41,668 bases of DNA from Helicobacter muridarum. GTDB lineage: Bacteria > Campylobacterota > Campylobacteria > Campylobacterales > Helicobacteraceae. Location: positions 1-41,668 of the forward strand of contig NZ_JRPD02000018.1 in NCBI RefSeq assembly GCF_000765805.2, written 5' to 3'. The translations under genes and the position numbers were made by a program. The notes below the pieces were generated by a model. The model saw only the letters and a list, made by a program, of their open reading frames with translations. It was not told the origin of the DNA and did no database searches. Below, in pieces: positions 8,705-18,017 of this stretch (the first letter of the stretch is position 1; every line of letters begins with the position of its first letter).

Positions 8705-10511
8705 TGCTAACTCCTATCGTCTGTGAATCTGCATTTAAAGCATTGCTTTCGTTTTTTTGAAAATTGCTATTTAAACCCCTATTAGAATTTAAGAGTATAA
8801 GACAATTGGATATGTCTTTATATTCATCATTAGATATATGCAATCTATTACCATATTGTTGTATACAATAGCTCAAGTGATTTTCAAATTCACTATTTAT
8901 TAATTCTTCTTTTTCTTCTTTGCTAAGAGGTTTTAACTTATAGATACTGTTATCATAAAAATGATCTATCATAGGACCAATAAGCCCTCCATTAACGCTT
9001 AACAAATGATCTTTGCTGATTTGATTAATTGATAGTGTATACATAGTTGCAATAAGCTTTTGAACAGAGATTTGCATAGGTTTTAATAATGTATTAGGAA
9101 ATACTCCAAGCCATATAATTACCGCTATAATTGGCATAATTGCACAATATTCTTTAAAATTCAAATCCTTTAGATTACCAAAGAAGGTTTTATTTTGCAA
9201 ATATGAGTATCCATAAAAGACATTTTTAAATAAATAAAGCATATAGCTTGCAGAAATAATCAATGTAGTGCCGGCAATAGCAGTTAAAATTACAGAAGTT
9301 TGGAAAAAACCATAGAGCGATAAAAATTCGCCTACAAATCCAATCGTTAAAGGTAGCCCAACATTAGACATCATCACAATGGCAAATAATGCAGAATAAT
9401 GAGGCATCACACTAGCTACTCCACCAAATTCATCTATATGTCTTGTCATAGTTCGATAATAAAGCATGCCTGCCAATAAAAATAGCCCGCTACTTGTAAT
9501 CCCATGGGCTACCATCATAAATACCGCTCCACTAATACCTTCACCATTGAAGCTAAAAATTCCTAAAACTACGATACCCATATGTGAAATAGAGCTATAG
9601 GCAATAACTTTTTTAATATCACTTTGCTTAAATGCAATAATGCCCGCATACACAACCATAATAACTGCTAGAATGCTTATAAGCGGCATAAAATATATAC
9701 TTGCATCAGGAAATAAGGGCAGAGGAAAACGCAAAAGAGCATATGTTCCCATTTTGGAAAGCAAAGCTGATAACATAACGCTTCCTAGAGCTGGAGCCTC
9801 ACTATAAATATGTGGCAACCATGTATGAAATGGAATGATTGGAATCTTTACAGCAATAGATATGAAAAATGCCAAAAATAACCAGATTTGAGTTTCAAAT
9901 GGAATGTTTATATAAACACTCTTCCATGATGATATGTTGAAACTCCACATTCCTGTTTGCTGATAATACAAATATCCCATATATACAATAGCAAGCAGCA
10001 TAATAAGACTAGAAGCAAATGTATATATAAAAAACTTTAATCCAATATATACTTTTTGTCCGCTACCCCAAACTCCCACGATATAAAGCACAGGCAATAA
10101 TGCTAATTCCCAGAATGTATAAAACATAAGTGCATTTTCTGAAGTGAATAATGCCATTAAGATTCCCTCTAATGAGAGCAAACAAACAACAAAAGGTTTA
10201 GCATCATCTATGCGTCTCAAATAGATTGTAGCGATAAACATAATAAATGCTGTTAAAACCACCAAAAACAAAGATATTCCATCAACAGAAGTAGCAAAAT
10301 CAACCCCTAATCTAGGAATCAGCGCAAATGTGCTAAAAAATTGCCCATCTACATAATCAGGAAGATAACAAGCCCATAACGCAACAACCAAGCCTAGCTC
10401 GACAAAAGAGATGATTCTACCAAATCTCTTAGCCCCGCCATCATCAAACATAAAAACAAATAGGCATGCTACAAGCGGGCAGGCAATAATCAAACTCAAC
10501 AAATATTCCAC
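8697..10511 (-). CDS. nuoM: Complex I subunit NuoM with long C-terminal tail
   Basis: A membrane proton-channel subunit. Motifs include FYTFWELALLPVLYIVGVWG (channel Glu), KIPIIPFHTWLPHIYSEAP and DIKKVIAYSSISHMG. The start is GTG at 10511, with AAGGAG six bases upstream; an out-of-frame ATG two bases earlier would give no product of the family. At 604 residues it is about 90 longer than usual: after the last helix, near residue 500, a hydrophilic tail (SKEEKEELINSEFE and Asn/Ser-rich sequence) extends into the cytoplasm. The tail is not recognised. It is 14 bases from nuoL and overlaps nuoN. Confidence 0.95.
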   Translation of the reverse strand: MEYLLSLIIACPLVACLFVFMFDDGGAKRFGRIISFVELGLVVALWACYLPDYVDGQFFSTFALIPRLGVDFATSVDGISLFLVVLTAFIMFIATIYLRRIDDAKPFVVCLLSLEGILMALFTSENALMFYTFWELALLPVLYIVGVWGSGQKVYIGLKFFIYTFASSLIMLLAIVYMGYLYYQQTGMWSFNISSWKSVYINIPFETQIWLFLAFFISIAVKIPIIPFHTWLPHIYSEAPALGSVMLSALLSKMGTYALLRFPLPLFPDASIYFMPLISILAVIMVVYAGIIAFKQSDIKKVIAYSSISHMGIVVLGIFSFNGEGISGAVFMMVAHGITSSGLFLLAGMLYYRTMTRHIDEFGGVASVMPHYSALFAIVMMSNVGLPLTIGFVGEFLSLYGFFQTSVILTAIAGTTLIISASYMLYLFKNVFYGYSYLQNKTFFGNLKDLNFKEYCAIMPIIAVIIWLGVFPNTLLKPMQISVQKLIATMYTLSINQISKDHLLSVNGGLIGPMIDHFYDNSIYKLKPLSKEEKEELINSEFENHLSYCIQQYGNRLHISNDEYKDISNCLILLNSNRGLNSNFQKNESNALNADSQTIGVSNE

Positions 10512-10525
10512 ATTATACTCCTTGC

Positions 10526-12406
10526 CTATATCACAATAAAATACAATAGCATGATGATGAGCAGTATCACTAAGCCAAGAGACACTAGTCGAAGCATGCT
10601 ACTAAGATTACCATTTTGTATAGGTCGCAACACATAGCTTATTAATAAGAATAATTTACCTATGGAATCTACTACCCTATCAATTATGCCCATATCAACA
10701 ACATGATAGAATAAGTCTGATAGCATTCCAAAAGGCTTAACAAAGACTAACCTATATAGATGTGGAATATAATATTCATTGCTCAGAATCTTATGAAAAA
10801 TGTTGTAGCTAGATTTTTCCTTATATCCATTTTTATACATACTATATGCAATCCATATAGATATTAGAATAAGCACTAGTGTGAATGCAATAAGCAACAA
10901 TAAGTTATCTACATGAATATCTATTGGTACTAGCGCACTTGATAAAAATTCTGAAAACTGATTATGGAACAATCCAGCAACAATAGCCAATAAAGCTAAA
11001 GGAGTCATAGCATATAGCATAATCTTACTTGCCTCATGTGCATGTTCATCATGATTCTTGGGTGCTAGGAATACAAGAGTATAAAGCCTAAAGCTATAAA
11101 AGGCAGTGCAGATTGCACCTACTAATAATATAGTCCATATAGCATATTCATGCTGTGCAAAAGCTAGCTCTAATATCTTGTCCTTAGAGAAATATCCAGC
11201 CAAAGGCGGGATTCCACATAATGCAATAGAGCCAATAAACATAAATATCATACTAGCTTTAAGTGGTTTAGACAATCCACCCATCTTAGTAATATCTAGC
11301 TTGTCATTCATAGCATGCATAACATTGCCAGCACCTAAGAATAATAGAGATTTGAAAAACGCATGCGTAAACAGATGAAATAATGCAACCCAATATGCGC
11401 CAAGCCCTGCTGCGACAAACATATAACCAAGCTGTGAAAGAGTAGAATAAGCAATAATACGTTTTAAATCCCTATTAACAATAGCCATAAGAGAAGCAAA
11501 TATTGCTACAAATGCCCCAAGGCATGCTATAAAATAGGCGACATTAGGGACAAGATTATACAATGGTGCTAGGCGGATGACTAAATAAACTCCAGCAGTT
11601 ACCATTGTAGCAGCATGGATTAGGGCAGAAACAGGAGTTGGACCCTCCATTGCATTAGCAAGCCATGTATGCAAAGGAAATTGTGCTGATTTTCCCATAG
11701 CACCTATAAAGAGTAAAATAGCTATCCAAGTAAGTATGGTATCGCTAGGGGGATTACTAGCCAAAGATAAAAAGATTTCACCATAAGATAAAGAGCCTAG
11801 CTCTACATATACAAGGAAGATTCCAAGCAACATTCCTAAATCTGCTACCCTATTCATCACAAATGCTTCAATAGATGCAACATTGGCACTCTTCTTCTCA
11901 TACCAGAAGCCAATTAGCAAATAAGAGCAAGTGCCAACGCCTTCCCAGCCAATAAATAATATAAGCAAATTATCACCACCAACAAGCAATAACATTGAGA
12001 AGACAAATCCACCCAAGTAAGCAAAAAATCTATTAAAGCCTTTATCATGAGACATATAGCCAATAGAATAAAAATGAACCATGCTAGAAACAAGGGTAAC
12101 TACAAATATCATAATGGCGTTAATCTTATCAAACATGAGCGAAAAACTAACTTGAAATTGACTAGTCTCAATAAAATCCCATAGCTCCACATGAAAACTT
12201 CGTATATTAGAGTTAGCTAATAAATAAAGCAGCAAGCAAGCAATCACAAAACTAGAACTAATTAGAAGCGAGCAAATAAATCCAACAAATTTGCTAGCTG
12301 GCATAGTAGAGCTAAATGCACCAATCAAACTAGCTATAAGTGGCAAAAATACCAATGTGCATAGCAAGATTTCTTTATGCATAAATATAAAATCAAGTAG
12401 CGACAT
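10526..12406 (-). CDS. nuoL: Complex I subunit NuoL
   Basis: The distal antiporter-like subunit, 626 residues, with about 16 helices including the C-terminal lateral helix region that braces NuoM and NuoN. Signatures seen are LFIGWEGVGTCSYLLIGFW (channel Glu), SAQFPLHTWLANAMEGPTPV, SALIHAATMVTAGVYLV, and DLKRIIAYSTLSQLGYM. The start follows nuoK by two bases and uses a GAGGGG site lying inside the end of nuoK. It is complete with normal length. Confidence 0.97.
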   Translation of the reverse strand: MSLLDFIFMHKEILLCTLVFLPLIASLIGAFSSTMPASKFVGFICSLLISSSFVIACLLLYLLANSNIRSFHVELWDFIETSQFQVSFSLMFDKINAIMIFVVTLVSSMVHFYSIGYMSHDKGFNRFFAYLGGFVFSMLLLVGGDNLLILFIGWEGVGTCSYLLIGFWYEKKSANVASIEAFVMNRVADLGMLLGIFLVYVELGSLSYGEIFLSLASNPPSDTILTWIAILLFIGAMGKSAQFPLHTWLANAMEGPTPVSALIHAATMVTAGVYLVIRLAPLYNLVPNVAYFIACLGAFVAIFASLMAIVNRDLKRIIAYSTLSQLGYMFVAAGLGAYWVALFHLFTHAFFKSLLFLGAGNVMHAMNDKLDITKMGGLSKPLKASMIFMFIGSIALCGIPPLAGYFSKDKILELAFAQHEYAIWTILLVGAICTAFYSFRLYTLVFLAPKNHDEHAHEASKIMLYAMTPLALLAIVAGLFHNQFSEFLSSALVPIDIHVDNLLLLIAFTLVLILISIWIAYSMYKNGYKEKSSYNIFHKILSNEYYIPHLYRLVFVKPFGMLSDLFYHVVDMGIIDRVVDSIGKLFLLISYVLRPIQNGNLSSMLRLVSLGLVILLIIMLLYFIVI

Positions 12407-12408
12407 AT

Positions 12409-12711
12409 TTAGCCCCTCATATTGCTTAGATTATCAATATCTAAGGTTTTGTATTTCTTATGCAATAACAACACTAAGCCCAAACCAATAGCAACCTCTG
12501 CTGCGGCTAATGCAATAATAAATAAGGCTATGATTTGTCCTTCTAAGTTTTGATTATAATAGCCTATTGATACAAAAGCTACATTTATAGCATTAAGCAT
12601 AATTTCAGTTGAAAACAAAAGCAATAAGATATTCTTTCTACGTAAGATTCCATATAAACCAATGCAAAACATAATCGCACTAAATACTAAATAATGATTT
12701 AGGGTAATCAT
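12409..12711 (-). CDS. nuoK: Complex I subunit NuoK
   Basis: A 100-residue, three-helix membrane subunit homologous to MrpC/ND4L. Membrane-embedded glutamates needed for proton coupling are present in LLLFSTEIMLNAINVAF and ALAAAEVAIGLGLVLLL. The ATG overlaps the nuoJ TGA (ATGA), indicating translational coupling. Length is exactly typical. Confidence 0.97.
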   Translation of the reverse strand: MITLNHYLVFSAIMFCIGLYGILRRKNILLLLFSTEIMLNAINVAFVSIGYYNQNLEGQIIALFIIALAAAEVAIGLGLVLLLHKKYKTLDIDNLSNMRG

Positions 12712-13262
12712 TTAGAATCCTTTGTATATAAATGAACATTAGAATCTGTATTGGATATATCTTCCTCATTTAATTTAACTCTATTTGCACCTGCTGCTAT
12801 GCCTGCTATCATAGCCATAAGCAACATTACTGCTGCTGCTTCAAAGCATACAAGGTATTTATTAAATAACAAATGAGCCAAAGCTTCCGTGCTCATGTCC
12901 TTAGTAGCTATATCATCGAGTTTAAATGATTCTGCATTGCCTACAATAATCAATAAAGCTAACAAAATAACACCAGCTATACTGAACACAAAGAATTGAT
13001 TATGGAATCTTTCTTTTACTTCTTTATTACTATCAAAAAACATCATGCCAAATGCATACATTACTACTACTGCACCAGTATAGACTATTATTTGCACAAC
13101 GCCTAAAAAATCTGCGCTAAGCAAAAAGAAGAATCCAGATATTAAAATCATGCCAAATGCTAAGGCTGTAAGCGCATATAAGATATTGCTTGATATAACA
13201 ACGATCAAAAATGCACAAAGAGTCAAAGCTGCAAACACATAAAAAGCAATAAGCTCAAACAT
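12708..13262 (-). CDS. nuoJ: Complex I subunit NuoJ
   Basis: A 184-residue, five-helix membrane subunit (ND6). The conserved DFLGVVQIIVYTGAVVVMYAF holds the pi-bulge helix that links quinone chemistry to the membrane arm. AAGGAG lies five bases before the ATG. The last 25 residues are polar (EEDISNTDSNVHLYTKDSK). It ends in a four-base overlap with nuoK. Confidence 0.96.
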   Translation of the reverse strand: MFELIAFYVFAALTLCAFLIVVISSNILYALTALAFGMILISGFFFLLSADFLGVVQIIVYTGAVVVMYAFGMMFFDSNKEVKERFHNQFFVFSIAGVILLALLIIVGNAESFKLDDIATKDMSTEALAHLLFNKYLVCFEAAAVMLLMAMIAGIAAGANRVKLNEEDISNTDSNVHLYTKDSK

Positions 13263-13278
13263 TCTCTCTCCTTATCTA

Positions 13279-14067
13279 CTAATAATCTAGCGGAGTTTGC
13301 TTTATTTCGGAATCAGCATTAGGTCGCACGCTACCAAAGCCATCAAACTCAAGTTGCTGATGAAATTTTGCCTCCTCTAAATCTTTTAGAAAATCTTCTT
13401 TTAACCCAAAATGCGCCCTTTGCTCACTTGCATTCTCAAAGCGATTTCCCATAACGATTGCCAACTCTGGACAAACTTCAGCACATAATCCGCAATAAAT
13501 ACATCTACCCAAATTAATTGTATATGAGTCGATTTTCTTACGTCCATCATCTCCCTCATGTGTAAGTATTCTAATGCAATTACTAGTGCAAATCTTTTCA
13601 CATAATCCACAGCCAATACAACGCTCACTACCAGACTCTAGCATTCTTTGCAAATCATGCACGGCGCGATAACGAGGGCTTAGTGGTTGTGTTTCAAATG
13701 GATAATTAAGTGTAACAGGCTTACTAAAAAATTCCTTTATAGTCAATGCCATGCCCTTAATCAAATCCAGCCCTAAGCTTAACTTAGCACTTCGCTTAAA
13801 TGCTTGCAAGGCATTACTAGGTAGAGATTCCATAGGAACGAAGTAATAATCATGCTTCTTAGAATCTACTTGGCAAACATGCTCATTTGTAGAAATATGA
13901 TTAGAATGAATTGTATCCTCATAATTTGATGCTAAATCTATATTAGCTAAATCTTCATGACTCTCTTTAGCAGATTTAGATTCTATATTTATATTAGAAT
14001 CTACTCTTGCTAATTGCGATGATTTCTCAACATCAATAAGGTCATTTTTGGTTTGATTTGTTTCCAT
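13279..14067 (-). CDS. nuoI: Complex I subunit NuoI with long N-terminal extension
   Basis: A ferredoxin-like subunit carrying clusters N6a and N6b, which pass electrons toward NuoB. The two 4Fe-4S motifs are [11 protein letters not shown] (from residue 150) and [13 protein letters not shown]. The family is usually about 160-220 residues; here 262, because roughly 70 polar residues rich in Asp, Ser, Asn and Glu precede the membrane-associated part ([18 protein letters not shown]). The start is supported by a near-perfect TAAGGAGG six bases upstream, so the extension is probably translated. Its role is unknown. It is ten bases downstream of nuoH. Confidence 0.95.
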   Translation of the reverse strand: METNQTKNDLIDVEKSSQLARVDSNINIESKSAKESHEDLANIDLASNYEDTIHSNHISTNEHVCQVDSKKHDYYFVPMESLPSNALQAFKRSAKLSLGLDLIKGMALTIKEFFSKPVTLNYPFETQPLSPRYRAVHDLQRMLESGSERCIGCGLCEKICTSNCIRILTHEGDDGRKKIDSYTINLGRCIYCGLCAEVCPELAIVMGNRFENASEQRAHFGLKEDFLKDLEEAKFHQQLEFDGFGSVRPNADSEIKQTPLDY

Positions 14068-14077
14068 AAAATCCTCC

Positions 14078-15064
14078 TTATAATAATACTAAGCCTGTAA
14101 TAAGCACATTAATCAAGGCTAATGGCATAAGCACCTTCCAACACATATTCATTAGTTGGTCTGGGCGAATGTGTGGAAGAGTAGCCCTAACCCACATAAA
14201 CAAGAATATGAAAAAACATACCTTTAATATAATTGCAATGCCTCCGGGAATAAACCAAATAGGATTAAACCCACCAAGAAAAATGAGACTTATAACAAAA
14301 CCAAAAGCAAACATATGTGCATATTCAGCAATAAAAAACATACCCCACTTCAAGCCGCTATACTCCGTGCAATATCCTGCTACAATCTCTGCCTCATGCT
14401 CAAGTAAATCAAATGGTGTTCTATTAAGCTCTGCATAGCCTGCTATCAAGAATATAATAAAAGCTAAGGGCTGCTTAAAGATTAGCCAATTAAAAATTCC
14501 GCCGCTTTGATAATCATTCATAGCAACAAGCGATAATGAACCAACAAGCATAATAGGAGTAAGTATTGATAATGCTCCAACAACCTCAAAGCTCAAGACC
14601 TGAATACAAGCCCTCATAGCACCAATTAAACTATATTTGTTTCCACTGCTAAGCCCAGCTAATACGGGGGCATATATCCCTACTGCACCAACAGATATAA
14701 AAAAGAGCAAACCAACATTAATATCAGAAATAATTGGTGTTACTTTGTAACCAAAGATTTCAAAATCTGGAAAAAATGGTATAGCAACCATAGATGTCAT
14801 AGCACTAACCAAAGCTACAACAGGAGCTAGCGCAAAGATGATTTTATTTGCTCCATGAGGAAGAATATCCTCTTTTGTAAAAAGCTTAATAGCATCTGCA
14901 CCAAATTGTAATAATCCAAAAGGCCCCACATAAATAGGTCCTAATCTGCGCTGAAAAAATCCTAAAACTTTCCTCTCCAAGTAGGTAGCAAATCCTCCTA
15001 AGAAAGAAAAAACTAGTAGCACAACAATCACTTTGATAATTGTTTCAATAATAAATTCACTCAT
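14078..15064 (-). CDS. nuoH: Complex I subunit NuoH
   Basis: A 328-residue membrane subunit (ND1) that forms the quinone-access channel with NuoB and NuoD. It contains [38 protein letters not shown] and [20 protein letters not shown], the conserved charged loops of the family. AAGGA lies six bases before the ATG. Normal length, intact. Confidence 0.97.
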   Translation of the reverse strand: MSEFIIETIIKVIVVLLVFSFLGGFATYLERKVLGFFQRRLGPIYVGPFGLLQFGADAIKLFTKEDILPHGANKIIFALAPVVALVSAMTSMVAIPFFPDFEIFGYKVTPIISDINVGLLFFISVGAVGIYAPVLAGLSSGNKYSLIGAMRACIQVLSFEVVGALSILTPIMLVGSLSLVAMNDYQSGGIFNWLIFKQPLAFIIFLIAGYAELNRTPFDLLEHEAEIVAGYCTEYSGLKWGMFFIAEYAHMFAFGFVISLIFLGGFNPIWFIPGGIAIILKVCFFIFLFMWVRATLPHIRPDQLMNMCWKVLMPLALINVLITGLVLL

Positions 15065-15095
15065 ATATATCCTTTATCCTATGTCCATAGCATGC

Positions 15096-18008
15096 CTAAA
15101 CAGCACTTAATTCAATTTGTTTTGCTTTTTGTAAGGACACATTAACATGGGTCTTATCACCAAATAAGAGTTCTATTCCACTAAGCATTGGTGAAACAAG
15201 AACGCAATCCTCTAAGTCATAATCGCAATAAATTGGTGCAATCACAACGCCTCCATTACTGCGAACAACAACCATATTAGAATCCTCTAATCCCAATTCA
15301 TCAAGGATAGATTTGCTAGCATGAATTCCACTTTTTGATTGGAGATTCTTGCTTGCTAGTGTAGTAGGGTTAAAGTGATTTTGCGTCTCTAGTTTGATAG
15401 CTAAAAAACGTGCTACATTCATATCATCTGTATTAGGATTAGAGCTAAAGTTAGCTTTAGAATCTTTAGAATCATCTATGCTACTTTTATCATTTTGGCT
15501 ATTTTCTAATGCCTCGTTAAACTTAGAATTAGGCAAACCAAAATCATTGCATTGACTAGCAAGGCGTAATGAAAATTTCAACTCTATTGGGCGCTTCGCA
15601 TCTTTAGAAAAATTATTGCGATTTGTTATCATCATATAGCCTCTATTGTCTTTCCCATCTTTATCAAAGCTAGCATTCAAATCTTCATAGGCAATGTCTT
15701 TATAGATGAACCAACCCTTGCTATACAAATGCAAAAATTTAGTCAAATCGCCAATATATTCACATTCATCTAGCTCATTATCATCAAATATCCCAATCTC
15801 CCTTGCTATATCACTCAAATCAAAAGCTGGCTGCAATTTAGAATCCAAATACGGCACACTTGGATTTAGAGGTAAAACTCGCATCTCCATGCTAGTAATG
15901 CTGCCTTCATTTTGGGCTAGGGTTGGCAGAGCGAAATTAGGCTTAATGGTCTCAAGATTTGCATCAAGCACAAAGTCTCCTTTAGCCCTAATACCAATGC
16001 TACATTTGGATTCTGATATGTCAAAGGCTGATAACTCACACAATGATGCAATGCCTAGCACATTCGCTCCGCTTGGAATATATAGAATCTTTAGATCTAG
16101 CTTAGAGCATAAAAATGCTAGTAAATAGGCTAGTATACGTGCTTTTGCACGAGAATCCATAAGTGAGCTAGCTATTGGCTTTGTAATATCTTCTGCAATG
16201 CTTAGGCTAACTGCTTCAGCTATGCTTGGAGGATTTTCTCTATCTTGATAAAGGTTAATGCCATACCCATGTATATACTCCAAATTACTTTGCAAAAAGT
16301 CATTAATGGTATGCTCAGAGATGATTAATACACCGCCATTTTTGCTAAGTTTCAAAGCATCTAGATTTTCCAAATTTAAAGAATCTAATAAGAGGCTAAT
16401 GTTATATGCAGAGAGATTATTTGCTATAGATTCATTTGGCTTTAAATCTTTTTGCTTGGTTTCTTCTATTTTTTCACCATTAGATTTTGCTTCTCCAATA
16501 TTAGAACTAGAATCTACTGTAGATTCTTGACTGCTATCCTTTAACGCAAAATCCTTGTTAGATGCTGACATATTTAGCAATGGTTGCAAGGCATAAGGAA
16601 AGCATGCCTCAAAATCATCAATTAAGTCATTTGCAAATATTAACCCTAAAATTCCGGCTATGCTAATGTTAGAGTCTGCCTTGATTTGTATTACATTCTT
16701 GCTCAAACTCTGCAATAGAGAATCCTTAAATAACCCTATGCTTATTAGTTGTGAGCCCTTTTGCATTTTAAGATTATTATTGATTTTATATCGCAACGAA
16801 GGGGCTTGATATTTGAAATAAGCATGCAAAGCAATAGTAGTCTTACTTACGCTAATATCATTATATGTAGCAAACATATCCATAGGGCTTAAATTGGCTT
16901 CTTTTTTTGAGCTTTGAGCAGAATCTTGCAAATTAGAGAAAAGATTATTATAAAAATAACTTGCCTGAATGAAGTAGAATTGAAATATCTGATACAATCT
17001 TGCTTCAGAGTTCACTAATGGAATATTATATTTCTTAGAAATAAGATTTGCTAGCAAAGCCTCTTCATTGCTAACATCTCCACCAAGATGCAAGCAATCA
17101 GCCCTTTTAAATGCAGCGAGGACTGAAGAGAGATTCCTACTTCCAATAGAAACCATATCAAAAGCAAATCTACCCGCTCCACAAATTGGATTATATAGGT
17201 AATTATTTTGAACTCTATAGACCTTTTGTAAGTCGCCTTTAACATCTAAATGTTTAACATTATAGATTAGATTACAGCCACCTGCGCATAACCCACAAGT
17301 TGAATGAACCTTTTCTAATTCCCATGCGTTGCTCCTATATGTAAAATCCTTATAAGTCATAGCACCCACTGGACACACAGATATACACTCTCCGCAGTCT
17401 TTACATTCATAATTGCCTATGAATTCAATTAGACCTTTTTGCCGCTTTGCCCAAACAGAATATGGATCTTTCCCCATAGATTCCTTATAAGAATCTGGCG
17501 TAAAGAGATTAGCCTTACCAGCTTTTAGAAAATTCTCACCAATATTATCTTTGCAAGTGGTTACACATCTCTCACACATAATACAAAGCGCAGGATCATA
17601 AAAGCTTTGAGCAAAACTAAATGATTTTTTATCAGCCTCTTGCAAACCAAAAAGCTGTGTATCAACTTTTGTATAAAGTGTAAAATCTTGCAATTCACAC
17701 TCACCGCTCTTATCGCATACACCACATTCTAATGGGTGGTTTACGCAATAAGTAGTCATGATTTCGTTCCTATCTTTTTGTAATTCCTCATTATGCACGA
17801 CTACGTCCATACCACTCTTAATCTTAGCATTGCAGCTATATACTCGCTTGCCGTTTACCTCTACCATACACATTTTGCAGGCTAAAGTTGGGCTACAACC
17901 ACTTAAATAACAAATTGTTGGAATTTGAATATTATTTCGTCTAGCAACATCAAGAATCGTTTCACCATCAAAACATTCAAATTCTTGTCCCTCAATCTTT
18001 ATTGTCAT
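15096..18008 (-). CDS. nuoG: Complex I subunit NuoG (first of two paralogues in the operon by length)
   Basis: The Fe-S subunit that carries electrons from the input module toward NuoI. An N-terminal 2Fe-2S domain (CYLSGCSPTLACKMC plus a following Cys) is followed by the His-Cys motif HPLECGVCDKSGECELQD (N5), CIMCERCVTTC and CKDCGECISVCP (N4-type), and CGLCAGGC with a distant CGAG, the ligand set of the N7 cluster kept in many bacteria. A degenerate molybdopterin-oxidoreductase-like domain fills the rest. At 970 residues it is longer than usual because of Ser/Asp/Lys-rich inserts (for example SQESTVDSSSNIGEAKSNGE). GAGG lies five bases before the ATG. The gene directly upstream encodes a paralogue. 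Confidence 0.95.
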   Translation of the reverse strand: MTIKIEGQEFECFDGETILDVARRNNIQIPTICYLSGCSPTLACKMCMVEVNGKRVYSCNAKIKSGMDVVVHNEELQKDRNEIMTTYCVNHPLECGVCDKSGECELQDFTLYTKVDTQLFGLQEADKKSFSFAQSFYDPALCIMCERCVTTCKDNIGENFLKAGKANLFTPDSYKESMGKDPYSVWAKRQKGLIEFIGNYECKDCGECISVCPVGAMTYKDFTYRSNAWELEKVHSTCGLCAGGCNLIYNVKHLDVKGDLQKVYRVQNNYLYNPICGAGRFAFDMVSIGSRNLSSVLAAFKRADCLHLGGDVSNEEALLANLISKKYNIPLVNSEARLYQIFQFYFIQASYFYNNLFSNLQDSAQSSKKEANLSPMDMFATYNDISVSKTTIALHAYFKYQAPSLRYKINNNLKMQKGSQLISIGLFKDSLLQSLSKNVIQIKADSNISIAGILGLIFANDLIDDFEACFPYALQPLLNMSASNKDFALKDSSQESTVDSSSNIGEAKSNGEKIEETKQKDLKPNESIANNLSAYNISLLLDSLNLENLDALKLSKNGGVLIISEHTINDFLQSNLEYIHGYGINLYQDRENPPSIAEAVSLSIAEDITKPIASSLMDSRAKARILAYLLAFLCSKLDLKILYIPSGANVLGIASLCELSAFDISESKCSIGIRAKGDFVLDANLETIKPNFALPTLAQNEGSITSMEMRVLPLNPSVPYLDSKLQPAFDLSDIAREIGIFDDNELDECEYIGDLTKFLHLYSKGWFIYKDIAYEDLNASFDKDGKDNRGYMMITNRNNFSKDAKRPIELKFSLRLASQCNDFGLPNSKFNEALENSQNDKSSIDDSKDSKANFSSNPNTDDMNVARFLAIKLETQNHFNPTTLASKNLQSKSGIHASKSILDELGLEDSNMVVVRSNGGVVIAPIYCDYDLEDCVLVSPMLSGIELLFGDKTHVNVSLQKAKQIELSAV

Positions 18009-18017
18009 AATATCCTC

